Below are positions 1 through 11,006 of a DNA stretch of 64,000 bases, piece by piece. The notes under the pieces are model-generated. The model made no database searches. It was not told the DNA's origin and saw nothing but the letters and a program-made list of their open reading frames with translations. The stretch comes from Malaciobacter mytili LMG 24559 (lineage in GTDB: Bacteria > Campylobacterota > Campylobacteria > Campylobacterales > Arcobacteraceae): assembly GCF_003346775.1 (NCBI RefSeq), contig NZ_CP031219.1, positions 248,001 through 312,000 of the forward strand, given 5' to 3'. Position 1 is the first letter of the stretch. The number at the start of each line of letters is the position of its first letter. Made by a program: the position numbers and the translations under genes.

Positions 1-57
1 CATAATGTAACTTTATCAAATATAAAAATATATGTCTTGGATGAGGTTGCTAATTAA
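1..57 (+). CDS. C-terminal end of an unidentified protein cut by the window edge
   Basis: Reading frame 1 is open from the first base and stops with TAA at 55-57, giving 18 residues that end in DEVAN. The composition looks like a normal protein tail, and the gene would converge on the AraC-type gene, with the two stop codons overlapping by two bases. Too little is present to name it, and a chance open frame of this length cannot be excluded. Confidence 0.35.
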   Translation, partial: HNVTLSNIKIYVLDEVAN

Positions 58-875
58 AAAAAACTTTTATATTTTCCTGGAGTTAATCCTGTAATTGATT
101 TAAACCTTCTATTTAAATGGCTTTGATCATTAAAACCACATATATAAGAAGTATCTATAATTGAAAAGCCTTCTCTTAAAAGTTGTTTTGCTTTTTCAAT
201 TCTTCTTAAAATTAAATATGTATGAGGAGAAACAAAAGTTTGTTCTTTAAAGAGTCTAAGAAAGTGATATTTTGAGATATTAAACTCTTTTGATAAATCA
301 TCTAATGTTAGGTTTTGATGAAAATTATCATTTATAAACTCTTTTGCTTGTTTTATTAAATAAGAGTTTTTTGCAATAGGTTTTATATTTGATGAAACTT
401 TTGTATTTAATTTTAAAATATCTTCAAGTAAATTTACAAATTGACATTCCCATACAAGGTCTAAGTCAATTTTTGCTTTATCCAATCTAATAAAATATGC
501 AAGTTTATTATAAAGCATATTATTATTGAAAAAAACATCTTTAAAAGATAGTAGCTCACTATTAAAATTTTCTTTTAAAATATTTTTCATTACTGAAGGA
601 TTTATATATAAAGAGTGGTGTTTGTATCCTTCTTTATTTAATATACCACAAGAATGAACTTCATCAGGATTAATAGTAATAATAGAAGATTTATCAAGTT
701 TATGATTAAAACCATTAAAAAAAGCCTTCATACTACCTTTTTCTATTATACTTATAGTATATTCTTCATGTACATGCTTTTCAAAATTAAAATTATTAAA
801 GTGTCCCTCATATAAAAAAATCTCTTTTTCTTTACTAGGTTTGATATAGTTTATATTATGTATTAGATTTTCCAT
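54..875 (-). CDS. AraC-family transcriptional regulator with N-terminal cupin-type sensor domain
   Basis: A 273-residue protein. The N-terminal part (about residues 20-90) has the spacing of a cupin ligand-binding domain, with histidines in HVHEEY (34, 36) and PDEVHS (74). The last ~100 residues carry the two helix-turn-helix units of AraC proteins: one around LDDLSKEFNISKYHFLRLFK and the second ending in the hallmark GFNDQSHLNRRFK and LTPGKYK. It likely binds a small effector and controls nearby genes; AraC proteins of this cupin type often sit next to amino-acid exporters, but no such partner is visible here. It is transcribed away from the tRNA cluster, and its start at 875 is followed upstream by a short AT-rich region. 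Confidence 0.85.
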   Translation of the reverse strand: MENLIHNINYIKPSKEKEIFLYEGHFNNFNFEKHVHEEYTISIIEKGSMKAFFNGFNHKLDKSSIITINPDEVHSCGILNKEGYKHHSLYINPSVMKNILKENFNSELLSFKDVFFNNNMLYNKLAYFIRLDKAKIDLDLVWECQFVNLLEDILKLNTKVSSNIKPIAKNSYLIKQAKEFINDNFHQNLTLDDLSKEFNISKYHFLRLFKEQTFVSPHTYLILRRIEKAKQLLREGFSIIDTSYICGFNDQSHLNRRFKSITGLTPGKYKSFF

Positions 876-984
876 AGTATGTGATTATATCATTAATTTT
901 TGATATAATATAGGATGAAATTGCTATAAAAAACCTATAAAAATAGAAAATTTCAAAATTTTTATATTTTTTTTAAAAAAGCTC

Positions 985-1013
985 TTGACAAAGCTAAAAA
1001 AATATAATATAAT
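985..1013 (+). promoter_or_regulatory. Sigma-70 promoter of the tRNA cluster
   Basis: The -35 box TTGACA (985-990) and -10 box TATAAT (1008-1013) are both perfect consensus, with 17-bp spacing. An overlapping TATAAT at 1003-1008 gives only 12-bp spacing and is unlikely to be used. The sequence after the -10 box, ATTCCGTCCA-like, is GC-richer than the surroundings and closely resembles that at the rRNA promoter. Transcription would start just upstream of tRNA-Pro. Confidence 0.85.
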
Positions 1014-1055
1014 TCCGTCCACTTTTTGAGAGAAAAGCTTAAAAAGTTTAAGTGT

Positions 1056-1133
1056 CGGGGCGTAGCGCAGTCTGGTTAGCGCACCTGGTTTGGGACCAGG
1101 GGGCCGGAGGTTCGAATCCTCTCGCCCCGACCA
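1056..1133 (+). tRNA. tRNA-Pro (anticodon TGG)
   Basis: A complete cloverleaf: acceptor CGGGGCG (1056-1062) pairs with CGCCCCG (1123-1129), then discriminator A and encoded CCA. The anticodon loop TTTGGGA between CCTGG and CCAGG gives TGG. First gene of a six-tRNA transcription unit. Confidence 0.97.
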
Positions 1134-1144
1134 TTTTTATTTAT

Positions 1145-1222
1145 GGTGGATATAGCTCAGTTGGTTAGAGCATCGGGTTGTGGTTCCGAGGGTCGTGGGT
1201 TCGAGCCCCATTATCCACCCCA
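1145..1222 (+). tRNA. tRNA-His (anticodon GTG)
   Basis: Acceptor GTGGATA (1146-1152) pairs with TATCCAC (1212-1218). The extra 5' G at 1145 (G-1) faces C73 at 1219, the identity pair for histidine tRNA, and CCA is encoded at 1220-1222. The anticodon is GTG. Confidence 0.96.
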
Positions 1223-1242
1223 TTTTTAAAACTTTATTATAT

Positions 1243-1319
1243 GCGTCCGTAGCTCAGCTGGATAGAGCACACGCCTTCTAAGCGTGCGGTCTCAGGTTCG
1301 AATCCTGACGGGCGTGCCA
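1243..1319 (+). tRNA. tRNA-Arg (anticodon TCT), copy 1
   Basis: Cloverleaf with acceptor GCGTCCG (1243-1249) against CGGGCGT (1309-1315), discriminator G, and CCA encoded. The anticodon loop CTTCTAA gives TCT, which reads AGA/AGG. The first acceptor pair is a G-U wobble, and a second wobble sits at position 4-69. Identical in sequence to the copy at 1566-1642. Confidence 0.95.
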
Positions 1320-1334
1320 CTTTTTTATTTTTTT

Positions 1335-1419
1335 GCGGATGTGGTGAAATTGGTAGACACGCCAGACTTAGGATCTGGTGCCTCACGGTGTGGAGGTTCG
1401 AGTCCTCTCATCCGCACCA
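1335..1419 (+). tRNA. tRNA-Leu (anticodon TAG)
   Basis: An 85-nt class II tRNA with a long variable arm. Acceptor GCGGATG (1335-1341) pairs with CATCCGC (1409-1415), followed by A and CCA. The anticodon loop CTTAGGA between CCAGA and TCTGG gives TAG. Confidence 0.96.
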
Positions 1420-1424
1420 CCAAA

Positions 1425-1501
1425 GCGGGAGTAGCTCAGTTGGCTAGAGCTTCTGCCTTCCAAGCAGATTGTCGCGAGTTCGAGTCTCGTCTCCCGCTCC
1501 A
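1425..1501 (+). tRNA. tRNA-Gly (anticodon TCC)
   Basis: Acceptor GCGGGAG (1425-1431) pairs with CTCCCGC (1491-1497), then T73 and CCA (1499-1501). The anticodon loop CTTCCAA between TCTGC and GCAGA gives TCC. It lies five bases after tRNA-Leu and just before a terminator-like hairpin. Confidence 0.96.
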
Positions 1502-1504
1502 TAT

Positions 1505-1549
1505 AAAAGCCTTAAATAATTAGTTTATAACTTTTTATTTAAGGCTTTT
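1505..1549 (+). terminator. Strong hairpin after tRNA-Gly, likely terminator or attenuator
   Basis: A perfect 15-bp stem: positions 1505-1519 pair with 1535-1549 around a 15-nt loop. The 3' arm ends in GGCTTTT. It sits between tRNA-Gly and the second tRNA-Arg, so that copy would depend on read-through or on an unseen promoter. Confidence 0.65.
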
Positions 1550-1565
1550 ATGCTTTATAGACTAT

Positions 1566-1642
1566 GCGTCCGTAGCTCAGCTGGATAGAGCACACGCCTT
1601 CTAAGCGTGCGGTCTCAGGTTCGAATCCTGACGGGCGTGCCA
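1566..1642 (+). tRNA. tRNA-Arg (anticodon TCT), copy 2
   Basis: Identical over all 77 nt to the copy at 1243-1319, including the G-U first acceptor pair and the encoded CCA. The identity extends three bases upstream and two downstream. No promoter is recognisable between the hairpin ending at 1549 and this gene. A recent duplication or gene conversion is the simplest explanation. Confidence 0.95.
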
Positions 1643-1685
1643 CTAATGATAATAATCAGTTTATATTAAATATGAATGCTTTTTT

Positions 1686-1722
1686 AAAGACTTTAACTTT
1701 TGAAGTTAAGGTCTTTTTTTTT
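1686..1722 (+). terminator. Intrinsic terminator of the tRNA cluster
   Basis: Positions 1686-1699 pair with 1703-1716 (one G-U pair), followed by an uninterrupted T run. It closes the tRNA transcription unit about 45 nt after the last tRNA. Confidence 0.85.
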
Positions 1723-2052
1723 ATCTTGAAAAATAATCCCTCTTTATTTATTTTCAACCTCAAAAATACTCAAATATATATAACCTATAAAAACCCTTAT
1801 CTTAACTTATATAGTATATATAAAAAATATATAAATATAAATATAAAAAAAGTTATTTATTTTTATTTTATCTATTAAATATATATAAGCTATAGATAAA
1901 AAGTAAAAAAAGAAGAAGATAAAAAAGTTATTTAAAAATAAAGAAGAGACCAAAGTGTCTATAAAATATAGAGAAATAGGATAATAAGAAGAAAGCTAAG
2001 AGTAAAAAGAGTAAAGAATTTAAAAATTTAAGTTAAATTTTAGGAAAAACCC

Positions 2053-2081
2053 TTGACAAGGGGTAAAAAATCTATTATAAT
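2053..2081 (+). promoter_or_regulatory. Sigma-70 promoter of the rRNA operon
   Basis: Perfect TTGACA (2053-2058) and TATAAT (2076-2081) with 17-bp spacing. The region after the -10 box reads TTCCCGTCC, a GC-rich discriminator of the kind linked to stringent control of stable RNA, and nearly the same as at the tRNA-cluster promoter. A-rich DNA just upstream could act as an UP element. Confidence 0.88.
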
Positions 2082-2130
2082 TCCCGTCCAAATTCGCTGG
2101 AACGCTTAAGAAGCGGGAGAGATAGAAATT

Positions 2131-2146
2131 GAGTTCTTTAAAAACA
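2131..2146 (+). promoter_or_regulatory. boxA-like antitermination element in the rRNA leader
   Basis: The leader contains GAGTTCTTTAAAAACA, close to the boxA consensus TGCTCTTTAACA bound by NusB/NusE (S10) in rRNA antitermination. Similar sequence (AGTCTTTAAATTTTT) occurs near 4215 in the spacer before 23S, where boxA is also expected. The assignment rests on sequence likeness and position. Confidence 0.45.
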
Positions 2147-2164
2147 AAAAGTTTATAAGGAAAG

Positions 2165-2187
2165 TAATCTTTATAAACTGAATATAT
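2165..2187 (+). other. 5' arm of the 16S rRNA processing stalk
   Basis: These 23 bases are a perfect reverse complement of 3882-3904, downstream of 16S. The two arms would pair in the precursor and bring together the ends of 16S for RNase III cleavage. This is directly visible in the sequence; RNase III as the enzyme is inferred from known rRNA maturation. Confidence 0.85.
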
Positions 2188-2320
2188 ATGACAATGAAAA
2201 ACAAGAAGAATAGAAAATTCTTCGTCTATAACAAAAATTTAATTAATTAATTTTAATTAAAAAACAATGAGTGATAATTTTGTAACAAATAGAGTTACAT
2301 AATTAGTCAGTTTCAAACAC

Positions 2321-3837
<1,517 letters not shown>

Positions 3838-3881
3838 CAGAGAAAAAACAGATTAAGATTCAATTCTTAATCTGAAAGTCA

Positions 3882-3904
3882 ATATATTCAGTTTATAAAG
3901 ATTA
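3882..3904 (+). other. 3' arm of the 16S rRNA processing stalk
   Basis: Perfect reverse complement of 2165-2187 in the leader; together they form a 23-bp helix enclosing 16S. It ends 18 nt before tRNA-Ile. Confidence 0.85.
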
Positions 3905-3922
3905 TTTAAAGATAGGTGAAAG

Positions 3923-3999
3923 GGGCCTATAGCTCAGCTGGCTAGAGCGCTCGACTGATAATCGTGAGGTCACAGGTTCAAGTCCTGTTAGGCCCACCA
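3923..3999 (+). tRNA. tRNA-Ile (anticodon GAT)
   Basis: Spacer tRNA. Acceptor GGGCCTA (3923-3929) pairs with TAGGCCC (3989-3995), then A and CCA. The anticodon loop reads CTGATAA, giving GAT. It lies in the usual place between 16S and 23S. Confidence 0.97.
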
Positions 4000-4018
4000 T
4001 AAGAAAGATAATCTTTAT

Positions 4019-4094
4019 GGGGAATTAGCTCAGCTGGGAGAGCGCCTGCCTTGCACGCAGGAGGTCAGCGGTTCGATCCCGCTATTCTCCACCA
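4019..4094 (+). tRNA. tRNA-Ala (anticodon TGC)
   Basis: Spacer tRNA. Acceptor GGGGAAT (4019-4025) pairs with ATTCTCC (4084-4090) with one G-U pair, then A and CCA. The anticodon is TGC. Follows tRNA-Ile by 19 nt. Confidence 0.97.
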
Positions 4095-4286
4095 ACTTAT
4101 AAATAAAAAAGAAGAAAATAAGGTGAGAAAAGAAACTTAATATAAGAACTAAAAGAGATTAGTTTTTATATTAGGTTTAAAAAACCTAAAAGTTATTTAA
4201 AAACACAATGTTAAAGTCTTTAAATTTTTCGAAAGAGTTTTATTGAAACGAAAGTTTTAATAAAAAATAAAATTTCAAAAAAGAAA

Positions 4287-4327
4287 ACACAACTATCTTA
4301 TGTTTAATAAGATAGTAGCCAAGGAAT
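4287..4327 (+). other. 5' arm of the 23S rRNA processing stalk
   Basis: This stretch is complementary, with a few mismatches, to 7288-7327 beyond the 3' end of 23S. The longest uninterrupted block is TTTAATAAGATAGTA. Part of the arm can also form a local hairpin (CTATCTTATGTTTAATAAGATAG), so alternative folding is possible. Confidence 0.75.
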
Positions 4328-4371
4328 AATTATCAAAGGTAGATTAAATAGGAATATTTAATTTATACAAA

Positions 4372-7281
<2,910 letters not shown>

Positions 7282-7287
7282 TTTACA

Positions 7288-7327
7288 ATTCTTTGGTTTA
7301 CTATCTTATTAAATATAAAAGTTGTGT
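7288..7327 (+). other. 3' arm of the 23S rRNA processing stalk
   Basis: Pairs with 4287-4327 to enclose the 23S precursor. Matching blocks include ATTCTTTGG, TACTATCTTATTAAA and AGTTGTGT. Confidence 0.75.
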
Positions 7328-7395
7328 AAAAGACTTTAACAAAAAACTCACAAAGTTGAGTGTTAAGAATAGAAGAACTATTTTTATCACTCAAC

Positions 7396-7514
7396 TTGCT
7401 GGTGGATATAGCGAAGTGGAAATACCCAGACCCATACCGAACCTGGAAGTCAAGCACTTCAGCGCTGATAATACTGCAGCTTTCAGTTGTGGAAACGTAG
7501 GTCTCTGCCAGCTC
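7396..7514 (+). rRNA. rrf: 5S ribosomal RNA
   Basis: The terminal helix is visible as TTGCTGG near the start against CCAGC at the end, and the conserved CCGAACCTGGAAGTCAAG-like core lies at about 7438. ACTCAA before and TTGAGT after the gene form an outer processing helix. Length is about 119 nt. It is the last gene of the operon; the ends are approximate. Confidence 0.93.
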
Positions 7515-7537
7515 TTGAGTTTTTTATATAACAATTT

Positions 7538-7590
7538 AGCCTTTATCTAAGTCAATATTTACTGTTGATTTCGATAGAGGCTTTTTTTTT
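7538..7590 (+). terminator. Intrinsic terminator of the rRNA operon
   Basis: AGCCTTTATC (7538-7547) pairs with GATAGAGGCT (7573-7582) with one G-U pair, followed by a long T run to about 7590. It lies 24 nt after 5S. Confidence 0.88.
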
Positions 7591-7672
7591 ACCTTGTTTT
7601 TTTTAATTACCTTTCTCATTAAAGTTAAATTACTAGATAAAAGGGTGAGCATTTGAAAAATAGCGTAAAGAA

Positions 7673-7756
7673 TATTTTTTAAAATTCGTAAAGAAATTGT
7701 AACTTGTTTGAGGCAAGAATTTGCCGAGTCTTACAATTTTAGGATTTTAAAAAAGA
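7673..7756. repeat. Imperfect inverted repeat with a central GGCAA/TTGCC hairpin
   Basis: Around 7718, GGCAA (7712-7716) faces TTGCC (7721-7725), AATTGTAA (7695-7702) faces TTACAATT (7731-7738), and TTTTTTAAAAT (from 7675) faces ATTTTAAAAAA (up to 7756). Direct copies of TAGCGTAA lie outside both arms (7661 and about 7759). This has the form of a small mobile or RNA-forming repeat; its activity is unknown. Confidence 0.65.
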
Positions 7757-7936
7757 TTTAGCGTAATTTTTCATCTAGCGAACGATTTTTTTTGTTTACT
7801 TTTTTTATAAAAAAAAAGTATTTCAGTCTAAATATTAATTATAGAAATATATATATTTTTTATAAATGATAAAAGAATAAGAACTATTGAAATTTAAAAT
7901 ATATAAATCAATTTATTTTATATTTCTTTTTTTAAT

Positions 7937-7964
7937 TACCTTTCTTTATCCGTAAAGAAAGGTA
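7937..7964. repeat. Perfect 12-bp hairpin, TACCTTTCTTTA / TAAAGAAAGGTA
   Basis: The arms at 7937-7948 and 7953-7964 are perfectly complementary around the loop TCCG. A damaged version of the left part (AATTACCTTTCT) recurs near 7604. It abuts the larger repeat that follows. Confidence 0.75.
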
Positions 7965-7970
7965 CAAAGA

Positions 7971-8141
7971 AACTCCCAGACAAGTTATTGAAGGCATAAA
8001 TGCTTCCCAAAAATATTATTCTAATTTTCTGCCTTGCGGAACTTATAAAAAGAGTGAATTTATCACTCTTTTTATTTCAAACAGTCCTCAGGCTTTCTCG
8101 AAAATTATCTTCCTATTTTTGGCTTCAATAAAGTCTGGCTT
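7971..8141. repeat. Long nested palindrome, member of a dispersed repeat family
   Basis: Complementary blocks nest in order: CCAGAC (7976-7981) with GTCTGG (8133-8138); TTATTGAAG (7985-7993) with CTTCAATAA (8123-8131); CCAAAAATA (8007-8015) with TATTTTTGG (8114-8122); TAATTTTC (8022-8029) with GAAAATTA (8100-8107); and a central AAAAAGAGTGA (8047-8057) with TCACTCTTTTT (8063-8073). The outer part AACTCCCAGACAA...TTATTGAA and AATAAAGTCTGGCT also occurs in the element at 48351-48444, on the opposite strand. Confidence 0.8.
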
Positions 8142-8218
8142 TTTTCACAAGAAGCTTTTTATTTATACTACTTTTTAAATACTCACCATTTTCTAGTATT
8201 CAATTTAAAAATGGGGAA

Positions 8219-8246
8219 AGCCAGATTATTAAAGGCAATTTATGTT
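8219..8246. repeat. Fragment of the CCAGA-type repeat
   Basis: AAAGCCAGATTATTAAAGGC and the following bases resemble the arms of the neighbouring palindrome (CCAGAC...TTATTGAAGGCA, TAAATG). No partner arm follows, so this looks like a decayed remnant. Confidence 0.5.
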
Positions 8247-8463
8247 TTATAAATATAATAATAATTATTGAATATCTATTTTTAGTTATTATATTTTATT
8301 TTATTATAATTAGTTAAAAATAGTTATTTTTTTAATTTTTTCTGTTTTTTATGGGTATATTATCAATTATATAGTATTTATTTTGATTTAAATGTTAAAT
8401 TAAAATTAAACTTAAAGTCTTTTTTTTATAAAGTATAGTTATTAGATAATTATAAGGAAATCT

Positions 8464-9258
8464 ATGAATAGCACTCTTAAAAATCTAGTTGTACTTTATG
8501 TAGAAGACCAAAAAGATGCACAAGAAGAATTGGTACATGTATTTAATAAAACTTTTAAAAAAACAATCATTGCTGATAATGGTGAAGAGGGCTTAAAAAA
8601 GTTTTTAATGCATAAAAAAAGAAATTATAATATTGATATTATAGTTACGGATATAAAAATGCCTAAATTAAACGGTATTGATATGATAAAAGAAGTTAAA
8701 AAATATGATAATAATGTAAAGTTTGTTTTAACTACTGCTCATACAGATGTGGAGTATCTTTTAGAAGCAATAGAATTAGGTATAACAGCATATATAGTAA
8801 AACCAATTAATATTATGAATTTATTAAATAAAATTGAGTTTGCATATCAAGAAAAAATTGATAAAGAGATGCTAACTGATATTGTTGAAAAAATGAAAAA
8901 ACACAATATTAAAAAATTAGATGATTTTTTCAATATATTAGATGATAGTGTTGAAAAAAATAGAGAGAATATATATCTTTCTAACAATTACACATATAGC
9001 TTTAAAAATAAAGTATTAATGAAAGATAATAAATATATCTCATTAGTAAATCAAGAGATTATGTTATTAGAGTATTTTATTGCTAATTCGGATAAAGTAA
9101 TTACTTATGATGAACTATTAAATGCCATAAGTGTAAATAATGATATGCATACAAGTTTAAATAATTTAAGAACAGTTATTAAATCAATTAGAAAAAAATC
9201 ATCAAAAGATTTAATAAAAAATCTTTCAGGTGTTGGATATAAACTAGAATTAGATTAA
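8464..9258 (+). CDS. Response regulator, receiver domain plus winged-helix DNA-binding domain
   Basis: A 264-residue two-component regulator. The receiver domain (about 1-125) has the acidic pocket E14/D15, the phospho-acceptor D63 in VTDIKMPKLNG, a threonine near 91 and the conserved lysine K113 in IVKPI. The C-terminal third (about 178-262) is an OmpR/PhoB-like winged helix ending in LSGVGYKLELD. A linker of about 50 residues joins them, longer than in most OmpR proteins. No histidine kinase is adjacent; the next gene, 40 bp downstream on the same strand, is a diguanylate cyclase, so the two may be co-transcribed. AAGGAAATCT precedes the ATG as ribosome-binding site. Confidence 0.9.
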   Translation: MNSTLKNLVVLYVEDQKDAQEELVHVFNKTFKKTIIADNGEEGLKKFLMHKKRNYNIDIIVTDIKMPKLNGIDMIKEVKKYDNNVKFVLTTAHTDVEYLLEAIELGITAYIVKPINIMNLLNKIEFAYQEKIDKEMLTDIVEKMKKHNIKKLDDFFNILDDSVEKNRENIYLSNNYTYSFKNKVLMKDNKYISLVNQEIMLLEYFIANSDKVITYDELLNAISVNNDMHTSLNNLRTVIKSIRKKSSKDLIKNLSGVGYKLELD

Positions 9259-9298
9259 GATATGAAAAATATCAAAATAAATACAATAATTCTTTAAG

Positions 9299-10909
9299 TT
9301 GGCAAAGATGCAATATATTAAATATTTTGATGATAGTCCAATTACTTTTTTTAAATATAAAAAAGATTATACACTAGATTATGTGACAAGCAATGTTGAA
9401 AAGTTATTGGGTTATAGTGCAGAAGAATTTTTATCAAATAAAATAGATTTTGAAAGTTTAATACATAAAAATGATAAAGAAAAAATTCAAGAGCAATTTA
9501 ACTGTATAGAATTTGAAGAAGAGATAACTTTAGAGCCTTATAGATTAAAAACAAAAGAAAATAACTATATCTGGATAAAAGAAACAAAAAAAGTCTTTTT
9601 TAATGAAAATAATGAAAAAGAGATTTGTTCTTATATTCAAGATATAACAAAAGAGATTAATTTAAAACAAAATCTTTTTTATACTAATAAAATAATAAAA
9701 ACTGTATATGATAACTCCTTACATTTAATTGCTTTATTAAAATCAAATGGAACAATACTTAGAATAAATAAAACAGCCTTAGATATTATAAAAGATAAGG
9801 AAGAAAAAGTTCTAAATATAAAATTTTGGAATGCTTCTTGGTGGATAAGTGAAGAAGAAAAATTTCAATTAAAAACAGAAATAAAAAAAGCTACAAAAGG
9901 AGAAATTGTAGTTAGTGAAAAAAATATTTTAGATAAAGAGTGTAATATCTTAGATATTGAACTAACAATTAAACCAGTATATGATAATAATCGTATTATA
10001 TATTTAGTTTGTGAAGGTAGAGATATAACACTTCATAAATTAAAAGAAAAGAAGATTAATCACTACAATGAAATTATCAATAAACAACTTATTAGTATTA
10101 CAGATAAAGATGGGATAATAAAAGATTGCAGTGAAGGATTTTGTAAATTAACTGGTTATAGTAAAAATGAATTAATAGGTAAAAAGCATACTGTTTTAAA
10201 ACATCCTCAAACAAAAGATAAATTATATAGAAATTTATGGGAGACAATTCTTTCAAAAAAAATTTGGAAGGGAAGACATAAAAACCTAACAAAAGATAAA
10301 AAAGTATTTTGGGTTGAAAACCTAATCAGTCCTAATTTGGATCAAAATGGAAACTTAGAAGGTTTTACAGCCATATATAATAATATTACAAATAGCAAAA
10401 AAATAAAAGACTTATTAGTAATAGATACCCTAACAAAAATCTATAATAAAAGATATTTTAATAAAATATTTAAAAAATTTATAAAGAAATTTGAAAATTT
10501 TAATAAAAGCTTTTCTTTAATAATAATAGATATAGATTTTTTTAAACAATACAATGATAATTATGGACATTTAAAGGGTGATGAAGTATTATCAAAAGTG
10601 GCAAGGACTTTAAAAGAAACATTACGAAAAAATGATTATGTTTTTAGAATAGGAGGAGAAGAGTTTGCTGTTTTAGTTACAAATTCAAATGAAAATTCAA
10701 TTTTAACTGTGGCTAAAAAATTAAAAGATGCAATTTATAATCTAAATTTAGAACATAAATTTAGTGAATTTAATAGAGTAACTATCTCTTTAGGAATAAA
10801 AACAATCAATGAAAAAAATGAAGAAAAAATTGATAAAAATAAGATTTTCCTAGACGCTGACAATGCCCTGTATAAGGCTAAAAGAGAAGGTCGAAATAAG
10901 ATTTTCTAG
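9299..10909 (+). CDS. Diguanylate cyclase with three PAS domains (PAS-PAS-PAS-GGDEF)
   Basis: Synthesises cyclic di-GMP. A 536-residue protein with no clear membrane segment. PAS-like segments lie at about 10-120, 130-250 and 255-370; the third has the typical GYSKNELIGKKH and EGFTAIYNNIT. The GGDEF domain (about 375-536) keeps the active motif GGEEF at 452-456 and the inhibitory-site RxxD (R443-K-N-D446) five residues before it, so product inhibition is expected. The called start is TTG at 9299; ATG at 9308, three codons in, is an alternative, and neither has a strong ribosome-binding site. No EAL domain is present. The soluble PAS array suggests sensing of an internal redox or ligand signal. 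Confidence 0.92.
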   Translation: MAKMQYIKYFDDSPITFFKYKKDYTLDYVTSNVEKLLGYSAEEFLSNKIDFESLIHKNDKEKIQEQFNCIEFEEEITLEPYRLKTKENNYIWIKETKKVFFNENNEKEICSYIQDITKEINLKQNLFYTNKIIKTVYDNSLHLIALLKSNGTILRINKTALDIIKDKEEKVLNIKFWNASWWISEEEKFQLKTEIKKATKGEIVVSEKNILDKECNILDIELTIKPVYDNNRIIYLVCEGRDITLHKLKEKKINHYNEIINKQLISITDKDGIIKDCSEGFCKLTGYSKNELIGKKHTVLKHPQTKDKLYRNLWETILSKKIWKGRHKNLTKDKKVFWVENLISPNLDQNGNLEGFTAIYNNITNSKKIKDLLVIDTLTKIYNKRYFNKIFKKFIKKFENFNKSFSLIIIDIDFFKQYNDNYGHLKGDEVLSKVARTLKETLRKNDYVFRIGGEEFAVLVTNSNENSILTVAKKLKDAIYNLNLEHKFSEFNRVTISLGIKTINEKNEEKIDKNKIFLDADNALYKAKREGRNKIF

Positions 10910-11006
10910 AACTTATAATTCTTAAATAAAAATAAAAACTCTTTTGAAAAAGTTATAATATATATTAAAAATTATATAATTATATATATAACCTAAGGAG
11001 GCTATC

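Larger units (their letters stand above)
1723..2320 (+). other. AT-rich upstream and leader region of the rRNA operon
   Basis: No credible gene. Positions about 1740-1890 are extremely AT-rich with many TATA steps; about 1893-2040 is strongly purine-biased on this strand. The rRNA promoter lies at 2053-2081, followed by a transcribed leader with a boxA-like element and the 5' arm of the 16S processing stalk. A 68-codon open frame at 1672-1878 overlaps the tRNA terminator and is low-complexity, so it is not called. Confidence 0.7.
7591..8463. other. Non-coding region with decayed inverted-repeat elements
   Basis: No reading frame of gene quality is present in these 870 bp. Instead there are several palindromes: an imperfect inverted repeat at 7673-7756, a perfect 12-bp hairpin at 7937-7964, a long nested palindrome at 7976-8138 and a fragment at 8219-8246 resembling one arm of it. 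The sequence at 7766-7807 matches, inverted, the repeat at 48351-48444. The last ~200 bp are AT-rich leader DNA of the response regulator gene. Confidence 0.8.

Noticed and set aside
1284-1523. Open frame of 79 codons across the tRNA cluster
   Set aside because: It runs through tRNA-Arg, tRNA-Leu and tRNA-Gly; the repeated tRNA sequence explains it.
1672-1878. 68-codon frame rich in I, K, N and Y
   Set aside because: It overlaps the tRNA-cluster terminator, has no ribosome-binding site and is low-complexity AT-rich sequence.
9262-9297. Short ATG frame (MKNIKINTIIL) before the diguanylate cyclase gene
   Set aside because: Eleven codons without a ribosome-binding site; not distinguishable from chance.
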